Counted from the stretch's first letter, positions 18,075 to 27,344 are shown. The stretch: DNA of 48,066 nucleotides from an uncultured Ruminococcus sp. (GCA_900540005.1 UQEM01000001.1:1-48066), one strand, 5' to 3'. Made by a program: numbers and translations. Notes: generated by a model not told the origin, from the letters alone.

Positions 18075-18782
18075 ATGGCTACCGAAAAAAGTTTGAAGGT
18101 TCTTATTGTCGATGATGACAAGAATATCTGTGATCTTCTCAGACTTTATCTTGAAAAGGACGGCTACAGCGTTATTCTTTCACACGACGGTGAGGAGGCT
18201 GTTGTTAAATTCAACGCGCTCAAACCCGATATGGTTCTGCTTGATATAATGCTCCCAGGTAAGGACGGCTGGCAGGTCTGCCGCGAAATCCGCAAGAACT
18301 CGAACGTTCCGATAATCATGCTCTCCGCCAAGGGTGAGACCATTGACAAGGTGATCGGTCTCGAACTCGGCGCAGATGACTATATCGTCAAGCCTTTCGA
18401 TGCTAAGGAAGTTATTGCAAGAATCAACGCCGTTACAAGGAGAGTAAGCGCAAATACCGCTGAACCCGAAGCCAAAGAGGTCCATTACGACAAGCTTTCT
18501 GTCAATATGGACAGCTATGAGCTGAAAGTAAACGGCAAGAACGTCGATACTCCGCCCAAGGAGCTTGAACTGCTTTACTATCTTGCTTCAAATCCGAACA
18601 GAGTTTACACACGCGACCAGCTCCTCGATGAGGTATGGGGCTTTGAGTACTACGGCGATTCACGCACGATCGACGTTCACATCAAGCGCCTGCGCGAAAA
18701 GCTTGAGGGAGTTTCCGATAAATGGGCTCTCAAGACCGTCTGGGGCGTAGGTTACAAGTTTGAGGCGGACGAAGAAGAATAA
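18075..18782 (+). CDS. OmpR/PhoB-family response regulator
   Basis: 235 residues from ATG 18075 behind AGAGGG. The receiver domain has the acidic pocket D13-D15, phospho-acceptor D57 ('MVLLDIMLPG') and a 'VKPFD' lysine; a C-terminal winged-helix DNA-binding domain (about 135-230) ends 'LKTVWGVGYKFE', typical of the OmpR family. It should be phosphorylated by the kinase encoded 52 bp downstream. Joined to kinase and htrA it resembles envelope-stress sets such as CiaRH or CssRS, an inference from gene order. Confidence 0.95.
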   Translation: MATEKSLKVLIVDDDKNICDLLRLYLEKDGYSVILSHDGEEAVVKFNALKPDMVLLDIMLPGKDGWQVCREIRKNSNVPIIMLSAKGETIDKVIGLELGADDYIVKPFDAKEVIARINAVTRRVSANTAEPEAKEVHYDKLSVNMDSYELKVNGKNVDTPPKELELLYYLASNPNRVYTRDQLLDEVWGFEYYGDSRTIDVHIKRLREKLEGVSDKWALKTVWGVGYKFEADEEE

Positions 18783-18834
18783 TTTACACGGGGGACGTTT
18801 TGTCCCCTGTTTTACATCATTGAGGTGATAGGCG

Positions 18835-20286
18835 TTGAATAAAAAAAGCTCGTATTTCAAACTTTTCAGCTTTTCAATGTTCATTCTTATAACAATAACT
18901 GTTGTGACTATCGTTATAATGGTAACGATCAGCTCGTTCATGTACAAGCACGCAAAACTCAGCGACCTGAAAACACGGGGCGATACTTTTATAAGCTTCC
19001 TCAAAAGCAGCTACCATGAACCTTACGAGGTCAATTCCTCCGATGCGCAGATACTGCACAAGGAACTTGAGGAGGAGTACGGTCTTACTATCCGCATTTA
19101 CGACTCTCAGGGAAACTGCGTTCTCTCAGCGGACACTTACGGCAACGAAATCAAGGCGGTCGAGCCGCTGTCAGCCGATACAATGGAATCGCTCAAAGAA
19201 GAACCGTATCTCGATTTCGACACGAGCGGATTTTCCTCCAATCAACCGCATATTCTTTACGGAAATGACTTTTTCCTCAAAAACGGCAGCACCCCCACGT
19301 CCACTCAGCGTATGTACGCGATGTTTTATGTGGACTCAGACCAGATAAATATTTACACGGTAAAAATGACGCTCTTTTATTCGGCTTTCGCCGCAGCAGG
19401 ATTTTACCTCTATTTTATCATCAACAGGAAAAAGATGAAGAAATACGCTGAGTTTGAATCCGAGTGCAGGAGAATAGGCGAGCTTTATTCAAAGGGAAAA
19501 TTCGACGAAAAACTCCAGACCAACATCTCAGGTCTGCCCAAGGAGGTCGCCGAATACATGAATTCTCTCGCCTCATGCGCCGAAAAGAGCGAGGACGTCA
19601 GCAAGACCTTTATTGCCAATGTCTCGCACGAACTGCGCACCCCGATCACCACGGTAGGCGGCTTTGTGGACGGAATTCTTGACGGTACTATCCCGAAATC
19701 AAGGCAGAATGAGTACCTTGTTCTCGTTTCAAACGAGATACACAGACTGAAGATACTCATCAGCTCAATGCTGAATATGTCGCGCTTTGAGTCGGGCACG
19801 CTCTCGCCGAATTTCCGCGAGACAAACCTCACCGACCTCGTTATCCAGACCGTTCTCATGTTCGAGAAAAAAATCGAGGACAAGAACCTCAATGTCGAGG
19901 GTCTCGGCGAGGGCAGAGTTGTCGCAATCGCAGACGCAGACCTCATGCAGCAGGTTTTCTACAACCTTATCGAAAACGCGGTAAAGTTCATCGATGACGG
20001 CGGCACGCTCTCATTCCGCTTTGAAACCGTTGACGGAATATGCACGGTCGGTATCAGGAACACGGGCGAGGGTCTGAAAAACAGCGAGATAGAACAGGTT
20101 TTCAACCGCTTTTACAAGACCGATTCCTCACGGGGCAAGGATACCACGGGTCTCGGTCTGGGACTTTCCATTTCAAGAAAGATCGTTCACCTTCACAGCG
20201 GTCACATCGTTGTAAAGAGTGTTTACGGAGAATATACCGAGTTTCTGGTTCAGATACCGGAAAAGGGCCCTCAGAAGAAAGGATAA
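18835..20286 (+). CDS. Membrane sensor histidine kinase
   Basis: 483 residues from a TTG start behind GAGGTGAT. Membrane segments at about 11-36 and 178-200 enclose an extracytoplasmic sensor of about 140 residues. Then follow a HAMP-like linker, the dimerisation/phospho-acceptor helix with H265 ('NVSHELRTPI') and an ATPase domain with N box ('FYNLIENAVKF') and glycine box ('GLGLGLSISR'). Partner of the upstream regulator. Only 3 nt separate its stop from the htrA start, so the kinase and protease are translationally linked. Confidence 0.95.
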   Translation: MNKKSSYFKLFSFSMFILITITVVTIVIMVTISSFMYKHAKLSDLKTRGDTFISFLKSSYHEPYEVNSSDAQILHKELEEEYGLTIRIYDSQGNCVLSADTYGNEIKAVEPLSADTMESLKEEPYLDFDTSGFSSNQPHILYGNDFFLKNGSTPTSTQRMYAMFYVDSDQINIYTVKMTLFYSAFAAAGFYLYFIINRKKMKKYAEFESECRRIGELYSKGKFDEKLQTNISGLPKEVAEYMNSLASCAEKSEDVSKTFIANVSHELRTPITTVGGFVDGILDGTIPKSRQNEYLVLVSNEIHRLKILISSMLNMSRFESGTLSPNFRETNLTDLVIQTVLMFEKKIEDKNLNVEGLGEGRVVAIADADLMQQVFYNLIENAVKFIDDGGTLSFRFETVDGICTVGIRNTGEGLKNSEIEQVFNRFYKTDSSRGKDTTGLGLGLSISRKIVHLHSGHIVVKSVYGEYTEFLVQIPEKGPQKKG

Positions 20287-20289
20287 AAT

Positions 20290-21834
20290 ATGGACGAAAC
20301 AGGCAACAATTTCGGTACGCCGACTGACGGACAGCAGAACGTCAGCGACGGCAAAGGCTCAGATATAAATACAGATATCCCGATATACGAATCTCATCAG
20401 GAGACAGAGGTGAATCCTCCTCCGCAGAATACCACACCGCCGAATCAGCCACAGCAGTTCAGCTCCCCGCCTCCGATACAGCAGCATCAGGGCGGATTCA
20501 ACCGCCAGCCCTACAACGGCACATCTTACGGCAGCAGTCAGCAGCCGCAGCGTCCCGTTTACGACAGCTTTATGTACGAGCCGCTCGGTTTTGAGGAGCT
20601 TGAACGCCGTCAGCGCGAACAAGCCGCTTTAGCCGCGGCAGAGGCTGAAAAAGCTGAGAAAAAACAGCGCAGCCGTGCGGAAACTGCACTCATAATTATT
20701 TTTTCGCTTATCCTCATCGCTGCTCTGGCGATCGCGGTTTTCGGAATAATCTACGACATCACGAACAGCGGCAAGGCCATGAAAAACATTCCCGCCGCGC
20801 AGAATGTTGTACTCTACCGCGAATCCAAACCCGCCGGAGCCAATGACTTCGACAACTTTGTTGACCAGAGCGGCAAATACACGATAGAGGGCGTTTCGGA
20901 GCTTGTCCGCCCCTCGATAGTCAAGATATACACCTACTCCGACCCCACTACGCTTGCAGGCACAGGCTCGGGAATAGTTCTCTCCGAAGACGGCTATATC
21001 GTAACGAATGCGCACGTTCTCCTCTCCACAGGCACACACACGGTCGAAACGGTTGACGGCGAGCAGTACTCCGCGAAAATCATAGGCAGGGACGCAAAAA
21101 CCGATATCGCTGTTATCAAAGTAAATTCGACAGACCTCACTCCGGCAACGTTCGGCGACTCTGACGAAACTATTGTCGGCGAATCAGTTATAGCTATCGG
21201 AAATCCTGCCGACCTGTCAAGCACGGTCACAAACGGTATCGTCTCCGCTGTCAGCAGAAAGATCAAGAGCGCCTCTACGGGCTTTGAAATGGACTGCATT
21301 CAGACCAATGCCGACATAAGCCCCGGAAATTCGGGCGGAGCGCTGGTCAATATGTACGGTCAGGTCATCGGTATCACTTCATCGAAATATGTAAGCTCAA
21401 GCTTTGAGGGACTCGGATTCGCGATAACGGTCAATGAGGCTCTCCCCGTTATTGAGGAACTCATCAATAACGGCTATATTTCGGGACGTTTCCGTATCGG
21501 TATACAGCTCATTGATATGTCGTCGGAAGTCCGCATTGCCACTATTGAGGAGGCTCTTGGCTACGCTCTTCCAGAGGACTTCAAGGGCATTTACATCGCC
21601 GAGATCAGCGAGGACTGCGACATTGCTAATACCGAGCTGAAAGTCGGCGACTTCATCACGGAGATCAACGGCAAGACTATCTCCACCTATGATGAACTTT
21701 ACGACACTATCAGCAGTATGTACGGCGCAGGAGATACAGTTCCCGCGACCTGCGCTCACGTCAGCGAAAACGGCAGCGTGAGCTACTACAATATCGAGTT
21801 CAAACTCATGGATGATACTTCTGGGGATTATTGA
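20290..21834 (+). CDS. HtrA/DegP-like membrane-anchored serine protease with PDZ domain
   Basis: 514 residues. A cytoplasmic N-terminal region rich in Pro, Gln and Asn (1-100) and a charged coil (100-130) lead to one membrane helix (about 132-156). Outside lie the trypsin-like domain with triad H242 ('TNAHV'), D272 ('KTDIAVIK') and S348 ('SPGNSGG') and one C-terminal PDZ domain (about 400-505). It would degrade or refold damaged exported proteins. Last gene of the two-component operon, which suggests control by that system. AAAGGA precedes the ATG. The long low-complexity cytoplasmic tail is notable. Confidence 0.94.
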   Translation: MDETGNNFGTPTDGQQNVSDGKGSDINTDIPIYESHQETEVNPPPQNTTPPNQPQQFSSPPPIQQHQGGFNRQPYNGTSYGSSQQPQRPVYDSFMYEPLGFEELERRQREQAALAAAEAEKAEKKQRSRAETALIIIFSLILIAALAIAVFGIIYDITNSGKAMKNIPAAQNVVLYRESKPAGANDFDNFVDQSGKYTIEGVSELVRPSIVKIYTYSDPTTLAGTGSGIVLSEDGYIVTNAHVLLSTGTHTVETVDGEQYSAKIIGRDAKTDIAVIKVNSTDLTPATFGDSDETIVGESVIAIGNPADLSSTVTNGIVSAVSRKIKSASTGFEMDCIQTNADISPGNSGGALVNMYGQVIGITSSKYVSSSFEGLGFAITVNEALPVIEELINNGYISGRFRIGIQLIDMSSEVRIATIEEALGYALPEDFKGIYIAEISEDCDIANTELKVGDFITEINGKTISTYDELYDTISSMYGAGDTVPATCAHVSENGSVSYYNIEFKLMDDTSGDY

Positions 21835-21848
21835 TCCTATGACGCGAT

Positions 21849-21882
21849 AAAAACGGCTGTCCGATCTGCGGACAGCTGTTTT
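21849..21882. terminator. Bidirectional terminator between htrA and the small membrane protein gene
   Basis: GCTGTCCG pairs with CGGACAGC around a 5-nt loop, flanked by AAAA and TTTT, between convergent genes. Confidence 0.85.
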
Positions 21883-21893
21883 GCTATACTCGC

Positions 21894-22292
21894 CTAATCT
21901 CTGAGGTTTTTGGGCCTTTTCATGTTTACACCCACAGCTCCGCCTGCTGCTCCCGACAGAACAAGCAGCAGGAGTTTCTTTAAGCCGATGAATCCTCCCG
22001 TAACGATAAGCGAGCAGACTGTGAGAAAGAAATACATTACAGATCCGCAGACCGCGCCCTCGAAAGCGCCCCTGCGCCGCCTGTGCCTGCCGCATATGAG
22101 CGAGCCGACATATCCGCCGACCATGATAGCTCCGGCTGAGAAATATTTCACCGTGCGCATATCTCCGAGAAAGAAGTATATCACCAGCGCTGACAGCGCT
22201 GTGAGTATAAGCGAGCAAAATAGTCCTGCCGAAGCCGATATCATGAGGCTCATGAAGCTGCCTGCCCATATGCTTTTCCGATAACTGCGCAT
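21894..22292 (-). CDS. Small four-helix membrane protein (TIGR04086-like)
   Basis: 132 residues from ATG 22292 behind GGAGG with 6-nt spacing. Four hydrophobic segments (about 11-35, 40-65, 68-85, 92-115) and short basic termini; size, layout and position next to yajC fit the TIGR04086 family of clostridial membrane proteins of unknown function. Its ribosome binding site lies in the 3' arm of a terminator hairpin, so both read-through transcription from yajC and translation may be limited. Confidence 0.75.
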   Translation of the reverse strand: MRSYRKSIWAGSFMSLMISASAGLFCSLILTALSALVIYFFLGDMRTVKYFSAGAIMVGGYVGSLICGRHRRRRGAFEGAVCGSVMYFFLTVCSLIVTGGFIGLKKLLLLVLSGAAGGAVGVNMKRPKNLRD

Positions 22293-22344
22293 AAAAAACC
22301 TCCGCAAAAGAATTGTACAACCAATTCTATGCGGAGTTTTTTTT
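22293..22344. terminator. Terminator hairpin that contains the next gene's ribosome binding site
   Basis: CTCCGCA/TGCGGAG and AGAATTG/CAATTCT pair around a 6-nt loop, with six A on one side and eight T on the other, so it can end transcription in both directions. On the minus strand its 3' arm carries GGAGG and the U tract ends directly at the ATG at 22292. Confidence 0.8.
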
Positions 22345-22346
22345 AA

Positions 22347-22877
22347 TTATTCCTCGTCCTTTTTCTTCTTTTTGGACTTCTTTTCAGCCGAATCATCGTC
22401 AACTACGGCAGCAGAAGCCATTCCTGCGTCCTTGGACTTCTTTGCAGAACCGGCAGCCTTGGCAGCCTTAGCGCGCTCCATAGCTGTAACGTTCTCGGTG
22501 ATCGCCCAGTTCTTGATCCTGAGCTTGTGCTTTGCGCCGCCTGTCTCGATAACGACCGTATCCTCGCCTACGCTTACAACCATGCCGACGATTCCGCCGC
22601 CTGTAACGACCTCGTCACCGACCTGAAGGCTGTCCTGCATTTCCTTGAGTTCCTTGTCTCTCTTCTTCTGGGGTCTGATAGCGATGAAGTAGAGGAGAGC
22701 AAACATGATGATGAGCGGAAGGATAAGGGTAAAGAACGAACCCTGACTCGTTGTCTGCTGTGTGCTTGAAGCAGTGTCAGCAGCCTCCTCGGCAAAAGCG
22801 CTCATTGCGGCAAAAGAAGCCGACATAATGGTAAATACAGCGGCACTTGCGATGCTCATTAGTTTCTTTCTGTTCAT
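22347..22877 (-). CDS. yajC: Sec translocon accessory protein YajC
   Basis: 176 residues, longer than the usual 85-110. The canonical YajC part is at about 48-125: a membrane helix ('FTLILPLIIMFALLYFIAIRPQKKR') and 'LQVGDEVVTGGGIVGMVVSV'. In front is a hydrophobic N-terminal segment with a signal-peptide look ending 'AFAEE' near residue 30; behind is a Lys/Ala-rich tail ending in a long Lys/Glu run. YajC associates with SecDF-SecYEG. Own promoter at 22935-22963. Confidence 0.92.
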   Translation of the reverse strand: MNRKKLMSIASAAVFTIMSASFAAMSAFAEEAADTASSTQQTTSQGSFFTLILPLIIMFALLYFIAIRPQKKRDKELKEMQDSLQVGDEVVTGGGIVGMVVSVGEDTVVIETGGAKHKLRIKNWAITENVTAMERAKAAKAAGSAKKSKDAGMASAAVVDDDSAEKKSKKKKKDEE

Positions 22878-22934
22878 AAATTATCTCCATTCTGCCGCAC
22901 GCGCGGCTGTTTTACTTATAATATTACAAAGAAT

Positions 22935-22963
22935 ATTATAGCATAATTTACCGCGCAATGCAA
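22935..22963 (-). promoter_or_regulatory. Promoter of yajC
   Basis: TTGCAT (22958-22963), 17-bp spacer, TATAAT (22935-22940), about 55 nt before the start. Confidence 0.8.
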
Positions 22964-23033
22964 GCACTTTTTGCCGATTTCACGCAGTATTCACATTTTT
23001 TCCCACATAGGCTCGGTCAGGCAGAGCCTTAAC

Positions 23034-23063
23034 AAAAAACCGCTCCCTCAAAGGGAACGGTTT
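23034..23063 (-). terminator. Terminator of the S10-spc-alpha superoperon
   Basis: AAACCGTTCCCT pairs with AGGGAGCGGTTT (one mismatch) and ends in a T6 run, about 28 nt past the rplQ stop. Confidence 0.88.
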
Positions 23064-23090
23064 AGTCGCTTATTTATAAGAATCTATCGA

Positions 23091-23432
23091 TCAAACGAGC
23101 TTGATGATAGCCATCTCAGCAGCGTCTCCACGACGGGGACCGATCTTTACGATCTGTGTATATCCACCGTTTCTGTCAGCATATTTGGGAGAGATCTCGT
23201 CGAAAAGCTTCTTTGCAACGGACTCCTTAGTAACGTAAGCCAATACCTGACGCTTGGAGTGCAGATCATCGTTTTTACCGATTGTGATCATTTTTTCTGC
23301 AACAGCGCGGACTTCCTTAGCTCTTGTAACAGTCGTTTCGATCTGACCATTCTCAAGAAGGAAAGTCACCATGCCTCTAAGCATAGCCTTTCTATGGTCA
23401 GATGTTCTGCCCAGCTTTCTTGTACCCGGCAT
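23091..23432 (-). CDS. rplQ: 50S ribosomal protein L17
   Basis: 113 residues, full length, starting '[20 protein letters not shown]' as in bacterial L17 (bL17), which sits near the exit tunnel of the large subunit. It is the last gene of the ribosomal superoperon, 29 bp after rpoA, and a strong terminator follows. Confidence 0.97.
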   Translation of the reverse strand: MPGTRKLGRTSDHRKAMLRGMVTFLLENGQIETTVTRAKEVRAVAEKMITIGKNDDLHSKRQVLAYVTKESVAKKLFDEISPKYADRNGGYTQIVKIGPRRGDAAEMAIIKLV

Positions 23433-23461
23433 TGTATTTCACTCCTTTGTAATTTATAGGG

Positions 23462-24427
23462 TTATTCTTCTTCAGAGGAGAGTTCAAAGCCCAGTGACTG
23501 GAGCTTTTCCTTGACCTCGTCGAAGGATTTCTTTCCAAGGTTTCTAACCTTCATCATTTCTTCCTCAGACTTGTTTATCAAGTCGTCCACAGTATTAATT
23601 CCTGCACGCTTCAAGCAGTTGAAGGAACGTACCGAAAGGTCGAGATCTTCAATAGTCATCTCAAGGATCTTTTCCTTACCCTTTTCGTCCTTTTCTACGA
23701 GAACCTCTGCAAGTCTTGCCTCTTCAGAGAGGTCGATAAAGAGCTTGAGGTGTTCTCCGAGGAGGTTAGCCGCCTGTGAGAGAGCTTCCTTAGCGGAGAT
23801 AGTACCATCGGTCCATACCTCCATGGTAAGCTTATCATAGTCGGTCACCTGACCCAGACGGGTATCCTCTACGGTATAATTGACCTTCAGAACAGGAGTA
23901 TAGATGCTGTCAACGGCGATGACATCAACAGGGAGATTTACCTGCTTCTTGTTTCTTTCAGCAGAAACATATCCGCGGCCTCTGTCGATCGTTATCTCCA
24001 TATAGAGCTTTGCGTCTTTACCCAATGTAGCAATGTGCATACCGGGATCAAGAATATTGACCTCAGAGTCGGTTTTTATATCACCGGCAGTTATTTCGCA
24101 CTCACCCTCTGCTTCTATATAGACTGTCTTAGGACCCTCACCGTAAAGCTTTGCGGTGAGACCCTTTATACTGAGGATTATTTCGGTAACGTCTTCCTTT
24201 ACGCCCGGAATAGTTGACAACTCATGGTGGACCGTACCATCCTTGCCCGAAAGCTTTACAGATGTTACAGCCACACCCGGAAGTGAGGAGAGCAGCACAC
24301 GTCTGAGGCTGTTTCCAAGAGTAATTCCGTACCCGCGCTCCAACGGTGCTAAAACGAATTTGCCGTATTTGCCGTCACTTTTAAGCTCGACGATATCAAT
24401 ATCAGGCTTATTAATTTTTTCCAGCAT
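23462..24427 (-). CDS. rpoA: RNA polymerase subunit alpha
   Basis: 321 residues from ATG 24427, chosen because GGAGGG precedes it and '[10 protein letters not shown]' is the expected N terminus; the open frame runs 7 codons further up. The N-terminal dimerisation domain ('[23 protein letters not shown]') and C-terminal DNA- and activator-binding domain ('[19 protein letters not shown]') are complete. It scaffolds RNA polymerase assembly. 69 bp separate it from rpsD. Confidence 0.98.
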   Translation of the reverse strand: MLEKINKPDIDIVELKSDGKYGKFVLAPLERGYGITLGNSLRRVLLSSLPGVAVTSVKLSGKDGTVHHELSTIPGVKEDVTEIILSIKGLTAKLYGEGPKTVYIEAEGECEITAGDIKTDSEVNILDPGMHIATLGKDAKLYMEITIDRGRGYVSAERNKKQVNLPVDVIAVDSIYTPVLKVNYTVEDTRLGQVTDYDKLTMEVWTDGTISAKEALSQAANLLGEHLKLFIDLSEEARLAEVLVEKDEKGKEKILEMTIEDLDLSVRSFNCLKRAGINTVDDLINKSEEEMMKVRNLGKKSFDEVKEKLQSLGFELSSEEE

Positions 24428-24496
24428 AAAAACCCTCCTATTTCGCAATTAATGTGTTTTTTGAGTACTGTAGTCTCAAGTAATGTTTTATCACTA

Positions 24497-25096
24497 TTAC
24501 TTGGAGTACAGCTCGACGATGAGGTGTGTTGCTACCTCGTAGTCAAGGTCCTCAACTGAAGGAAGACGATTAACTGTAGCGGAGAAGTCGTCCTTGTTAG
24601 CTGTGAGCCAGATCGGAACGAGTCTGTCCTTAGTCTCCTCTACTGTGTTCTTGAACTTCTCGGAAGTTCTGTCCTTCTCTCTGAGAGCGATAACATCGCC
24701 GACTTTAACTCTGTAGGAAGGAATGTTTACTTTCTTGCCGTTTACTGTATAGTGGCTGTGAACAACAAGCTGTCTTGCTTCTCTTCTTGTGAGAGCGAGA
24801 CCCATTCTGAAAACAACGCTGTCGAGTCTTGTTTCGAGGCAAGTGATGAGGTTGTCACCAGCCTTGCCCTCCATCTTTTCAGCGATAGAGAAGTAGTGTC
24901 TGAACTGCTTCTCAAGCACGCCATAGATAAACTTCAGCTTCTGCTTTTCCTTGAGCTGAAGACCGTATTCAGAGATCTTCTTTCTGTTGTTAGCGTTCTT
25001 GAAACGGATAGATTCTTTCTTGGAAACGCCCATTACAGCGGGGCTGATGCCCAGATATCTGCACTTTTTAAGAATAGGTTCTTTCTGTACTGCCAT
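24497..25096 (-). CDS. rpsD: 30S ribosomal protein S4
   Basis: 199 residues. Primary 16S rRNA binder and early assembly protein, with the S4 RNA-binding domain at about 92-155 ('RLDSVVFRMGLALTRREARQLVVH'). The N terminus has a single cysteine ('KKCRYLG'), so it is the zinc-free type. In other bacteria S4 represses its own operon; no S4-specific leader is evident in the short spacer here. Confidence 0.98.
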   Translation of the reverse strand: MAVQKEPILKKCRYLGISPAVMGVSKKESIRFKNANNRKKISEYGLQLKEKQKLKFIYGVLEKQFRHYFSIAEKMEGKAGDNLITCLETRLDSVVFRMGLALTRREARQLVVHSHYTVNGKKVNIPSYRVKVGDVIALREKDRTSEKFKNTVEETKDRLVPIWLTANKDDFSATVNRLPSVEDLDYEVATHLIVELYSK

Positions 25097-25116
25097 TTTA
25101 AAACACCTCCTGTTGA

Positions 25117-25521
25117 TTAGACACGACGTCTCTTAGGCGGACGGCATCCATTGTGGGGGATAGGAGTAACGTCCTTGATCATTCTTACCTCAAGGCCTAC
25201 AGTCTGGAGAGCTCTGATAGCAGCTTCTCTTCCTGCTCCGGGTCCCTTTACGTAAACTTCAACGTTCTTGAGGCCGTGCTCCATAGCAGCCTTAGCAGCC
25301 GTCTCAGCAGCAGTCTGTGCTGCAAAAGGAGTAGACTTCTTTGAACCTCTGAAGCCGAGCTCGCCTGCGCTTGCCCAAGAAATAGCGTTGCCTGCGAGGT
25401 CTGTGATAGTTACGATAGTATTATTGAAAGTGGACTGAATATGAACTGCGCCGCTTTCGATGTTCTTACGCTCTCTGCGTCTTCTGATGGTAGTAACCTT
25501 TTTACCCTTCTGCTGTGCCAA
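25117..25521 (-). CDS. rpsK: 30S ribosomal protein S11
   Basis: 134 residues with the S11 core '[19 protein letters not shown]' and the basic end '[11 protein letters not shown]'. It shapes the platform of the small subunit near the mRNA exit. 14 bp after rpsM, with a good ribosome binding site. Confidence 0.98.
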   Translation of the reverse strand: MAQQKGKKVTTIRRRRERKNIESGAVHIQSTFNNTIVTITDLAGNAISWASAGELGFRGSKKSTPFAAQTAAETAAKAAMEHGLKNVEVYVKGPGAGREAAIRALQTVGLEVRMIKDVTPIPHNGCRPPKRRRV

Positions 25522-25535
25522 AGTTCATACCCTCC

Positions 25536-25904
25536 TTACTTCTTCTTGTTAGCGATGGTCTTTACAGGGCCCTTGCGGGTTCTTGCGTTTGTCTTTGTTC
25601 TCTGTCCTCTTACGGGGAGACCCTTACGGTGACGAACGCCTCTGTAGCAGCCTATCTCTACGAGTCTCTTGATGTTAAGAGCAACTTCACGGCGGAGATC
25701 ACCCTCAACTGTATTGTTAGCGTCGATATAGTCACGAAGCTTTGCTACGTCCTCTTCGGAGAGATCCTTAACTCTTACATCAGGGTCTACGCCGGTCTCT
25801 TCGAGGATCTTGGTTGCAGTAGGACGACCGATTCCGTAGATATATGTGAGTCCGATCTCGACTCTCTTGTTCTTCGGAAGGTCAACACCAGCTATTCTTG
25901 CCAT
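25536..25904 (-). CDS. rpsM: 30S ribosomal protein S13
   Basis: 122 residues beginning '[21 protein letters not shown]' with the RNA-binding C terminus '[16 protein letters not shown]'. Located in the head of the small subunit, contacting P-site tRNA and L5. It follows rpmJ after 36 bp. Confidence 0.98.
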   Translation of the reverse strand: MARIAGVDLPKNKRVEIGLTYIYGIGRPTATKILEETGVDPDVRVKDLSEEDVAKLRDYIDANNTVEGDLRREVALNIKRLVEIGCYRGVRHRKGLPVRGQRTKTNARTRKGPVKTIANKKK

Positions 25905-25940
25905 ATTGTAATTACCTCCATTTACACGCGTTTAGGGTAA

Positions 25941-26054
25941 TCAGCCCTGACGCTGCTTATGCTTTGGATTTTCGCAGATCACCATGATTCTGCCTTTACG
26001 TTTGATAACCTTGCACTTTTCGCAAATAGGTTTTACTGAAGGTCTGACTTTCAT
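25941..26054 (-). CDS. rpmJ: 50S ribosomal protein L36
   Basis: 37 residues, starting '[20 protein letters not shown]' and ending 'KHKQRQG'. The Cys-Cys-Cys-His set (C11, C14, C27, H32) marks the zinc-binding form. ATG follows GGAGG. Between infA and rpsM, as in most Firmicutes. Confidence 0.97.
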   Translation of the reverse strand: MKVRPSVKPICEKCKVIKRKGRIMVICENPKHKQRQG

Positions 26055-26099
26055 TGGAAAATACCTCCTTTAGCGGATAGCGGACTTGTTAGTCCTTTT

Positions 26100-26318
26100 T
26101 TATTTAACGCGCCATGTGATACGACCCTTTGAGAGGTCATAGGGCGACATTTCAAGCTTTACCTTGTCGCCGGGCACTATTCTGATATAATTCATTCTGA
26201 GCTTGCCGGAAACGTGTGCGAGCACCTCATGACCGTTTTCAAGCTGAACCTTAAACATTGCATTCGGCAGAGCGTCGATCACAACGCCTTCAACCTCAAT
26301 TACATCTTCTTTAGACAC
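26100..26318 (-). CDS. infA: Translation initiation factor IF-1
   Basis: 72 residues, the exact family length. The single OB-fold ('[40 protein letters not shown]' region) binds the A site of the 30S subunit during initiation. 15 bp after the KOW protein gene. Confidence 0.98.
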   Translation of the reverse strand: MSKEDVIEVEGVVIDALPNAMFKVQLENGHEVLAHVSGKLRMNYIRIVPGDKVKLEMSPYDLSKGRITWRVK

Positions 26319-26333
26319 AAGATAACCTCCTCT

Positions 26334-26576
26334 TTACTCAGCTTCCCTGATCGTCCTCAGGGCAGCGCGGAGTTTTTTATCGGTAATATCGTTTAGATCT
26401 ATCATACTGTTGGTAAGGCGGATATGCTTTATATTCTTTGCCTTGGGGCATTTCAGCTTACGGCTTTTGCCGTCTGCTATATACACGCGGTTTTCGTCTA
26501 TGTCTGTGACGACAAAGAACCCGCCGCAGTCGCGCCCTGCTTCCGCCGCAACAACTGAGCCTGTTTTAAGCTTCAC
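26334..26576 (-). CDS. KOW-domain RNA-binding protein
   Basis: 80 residues. The N-terminal KOW-like beta barrel ('TGSVVAAEAGRDCGGFFVV') resembles that of L14e/L27e; a basic C terminus follows. This small protein often sits between map and infA in clostridia. Its function is unproven, but the context suggests a ribosome- or translation-related role. Confidence 0.88.
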   Translation of the reverse strand: MKLKTGSVVAAEAGRDCGGFFVVTDIDENRVYIADGKSRKLKCPKAKNIKHIRLTNSMIDLNDITDKKLRAALRTIREAE

Positions 26577-26591
26577 AATGTTGTCCCTCCG

Positions 26592-27344
26592 TCAAGGCTC
26601 TGTCAGAATAACGGGACCGTCAGGAGTTATTGCGATAGCGTGCTCGAAATGAGCTGAAAGAGAACCACTCTTTGTAACCACAGTCCAGCCGTCTTTGAGA
26701 GTTTTCACATCATCGCCCTTGACGTTAATCATCGGCTCGATGCAGATAGTCATACCGGCGACCAATCTTGGGCCGTGACCTGCACGTCCCCAGTTCGGAA
26801 TTTCAGGTGATTCATGTACCTCTCTGCCAATACCGTGGCCGCAGTAATTTCTTACGATTCCGTAGCCTCGTGAAGCACAGTACTCCTCAACAGCGTGTGA
26901 AATATCTCCGATTCTTGCACCCACCTGAGCCTGAGCGATACCCTCATAGAGAGACTGCTTTGTAACCTCAAGCAATGCTTTGGCTTCATCAGAAATTTTG
27001 CCTACAGGGAAGGTCCAGCAGCTATCACCGTTAAAGCCCTTGTACGCAGCTCCGGTGTCTATGCTGACGATATCGCCTTCCTTTAATCTGTGGCTTGCCT
27101 TTGGGATGCCGTGAATGATCTCCTCATTGACTGAGATACAAGCATTCGCGGGGAATCCGTAAAGACCTTTGAAGCAGGACTTGCACCCGTGCTTGGCGTA
27201 ATACTCGCCTACGAGCTTATCAACATCGAGTGTCGACATACCTGCCCTTAGCTTCTCGCCCGCATACCATATTGCGCCGCAGGTGATTCTTCCTGCTTCA
27301 CGCATTATGGCGAGTTCGGACTTTGTTTTAATAGTAATTCCCAT
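26592..27344 (-). CDS. map: Methionine aminopeptidase, type I
   Basis: 250 residues, full length. It removes the initiator methionine from nascent proteins. The metal ligands of the pita-bread fold are visible: aspartates in 'SIDTGAAYKGFNGDS', histidine in 'GHGIGREVHE', glutamate in 'TICIEPM' and the late glutamate in 'SAHFEHAIAI'. Its ATG overlaps the adk stop by one base, implying coupled translation. Confidence 0.97.
   Translation of the reverse strand: MGITIKTKSELAIMREAGRITCGAIWYAGEKLRAGMSTLDVDKLVGEYYAKHGCKSCFKGLYGFPANACISVNEEIIHGIPKASHRLKEGDIVSIDTGAAYKGFNGDSCWTFPVGKISDEAKALLEVTKQSLYEGIAQAQVGARIGDISHAVEEYCASRGYGIVRNYCGHGIGREVHESPEIPNWGRAGHGPRLVAGMTICIEPMINVKGDDVKTLKDGWTVVTKSGSLSAHFEHAIAITPDGPVILTEP

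Noticed and set aside
22293-22307. Upstream TTG start for the small membrane protein
   Set aside because: It lies inside the terminator stem; ATG 22292 has GGAGG at ideal distance.
21397-22320. 307-residue minus-strand ORF
   Set aside because: Covers the htrA end, a terminator and another frame of the small membrane protein; no coherent domain.
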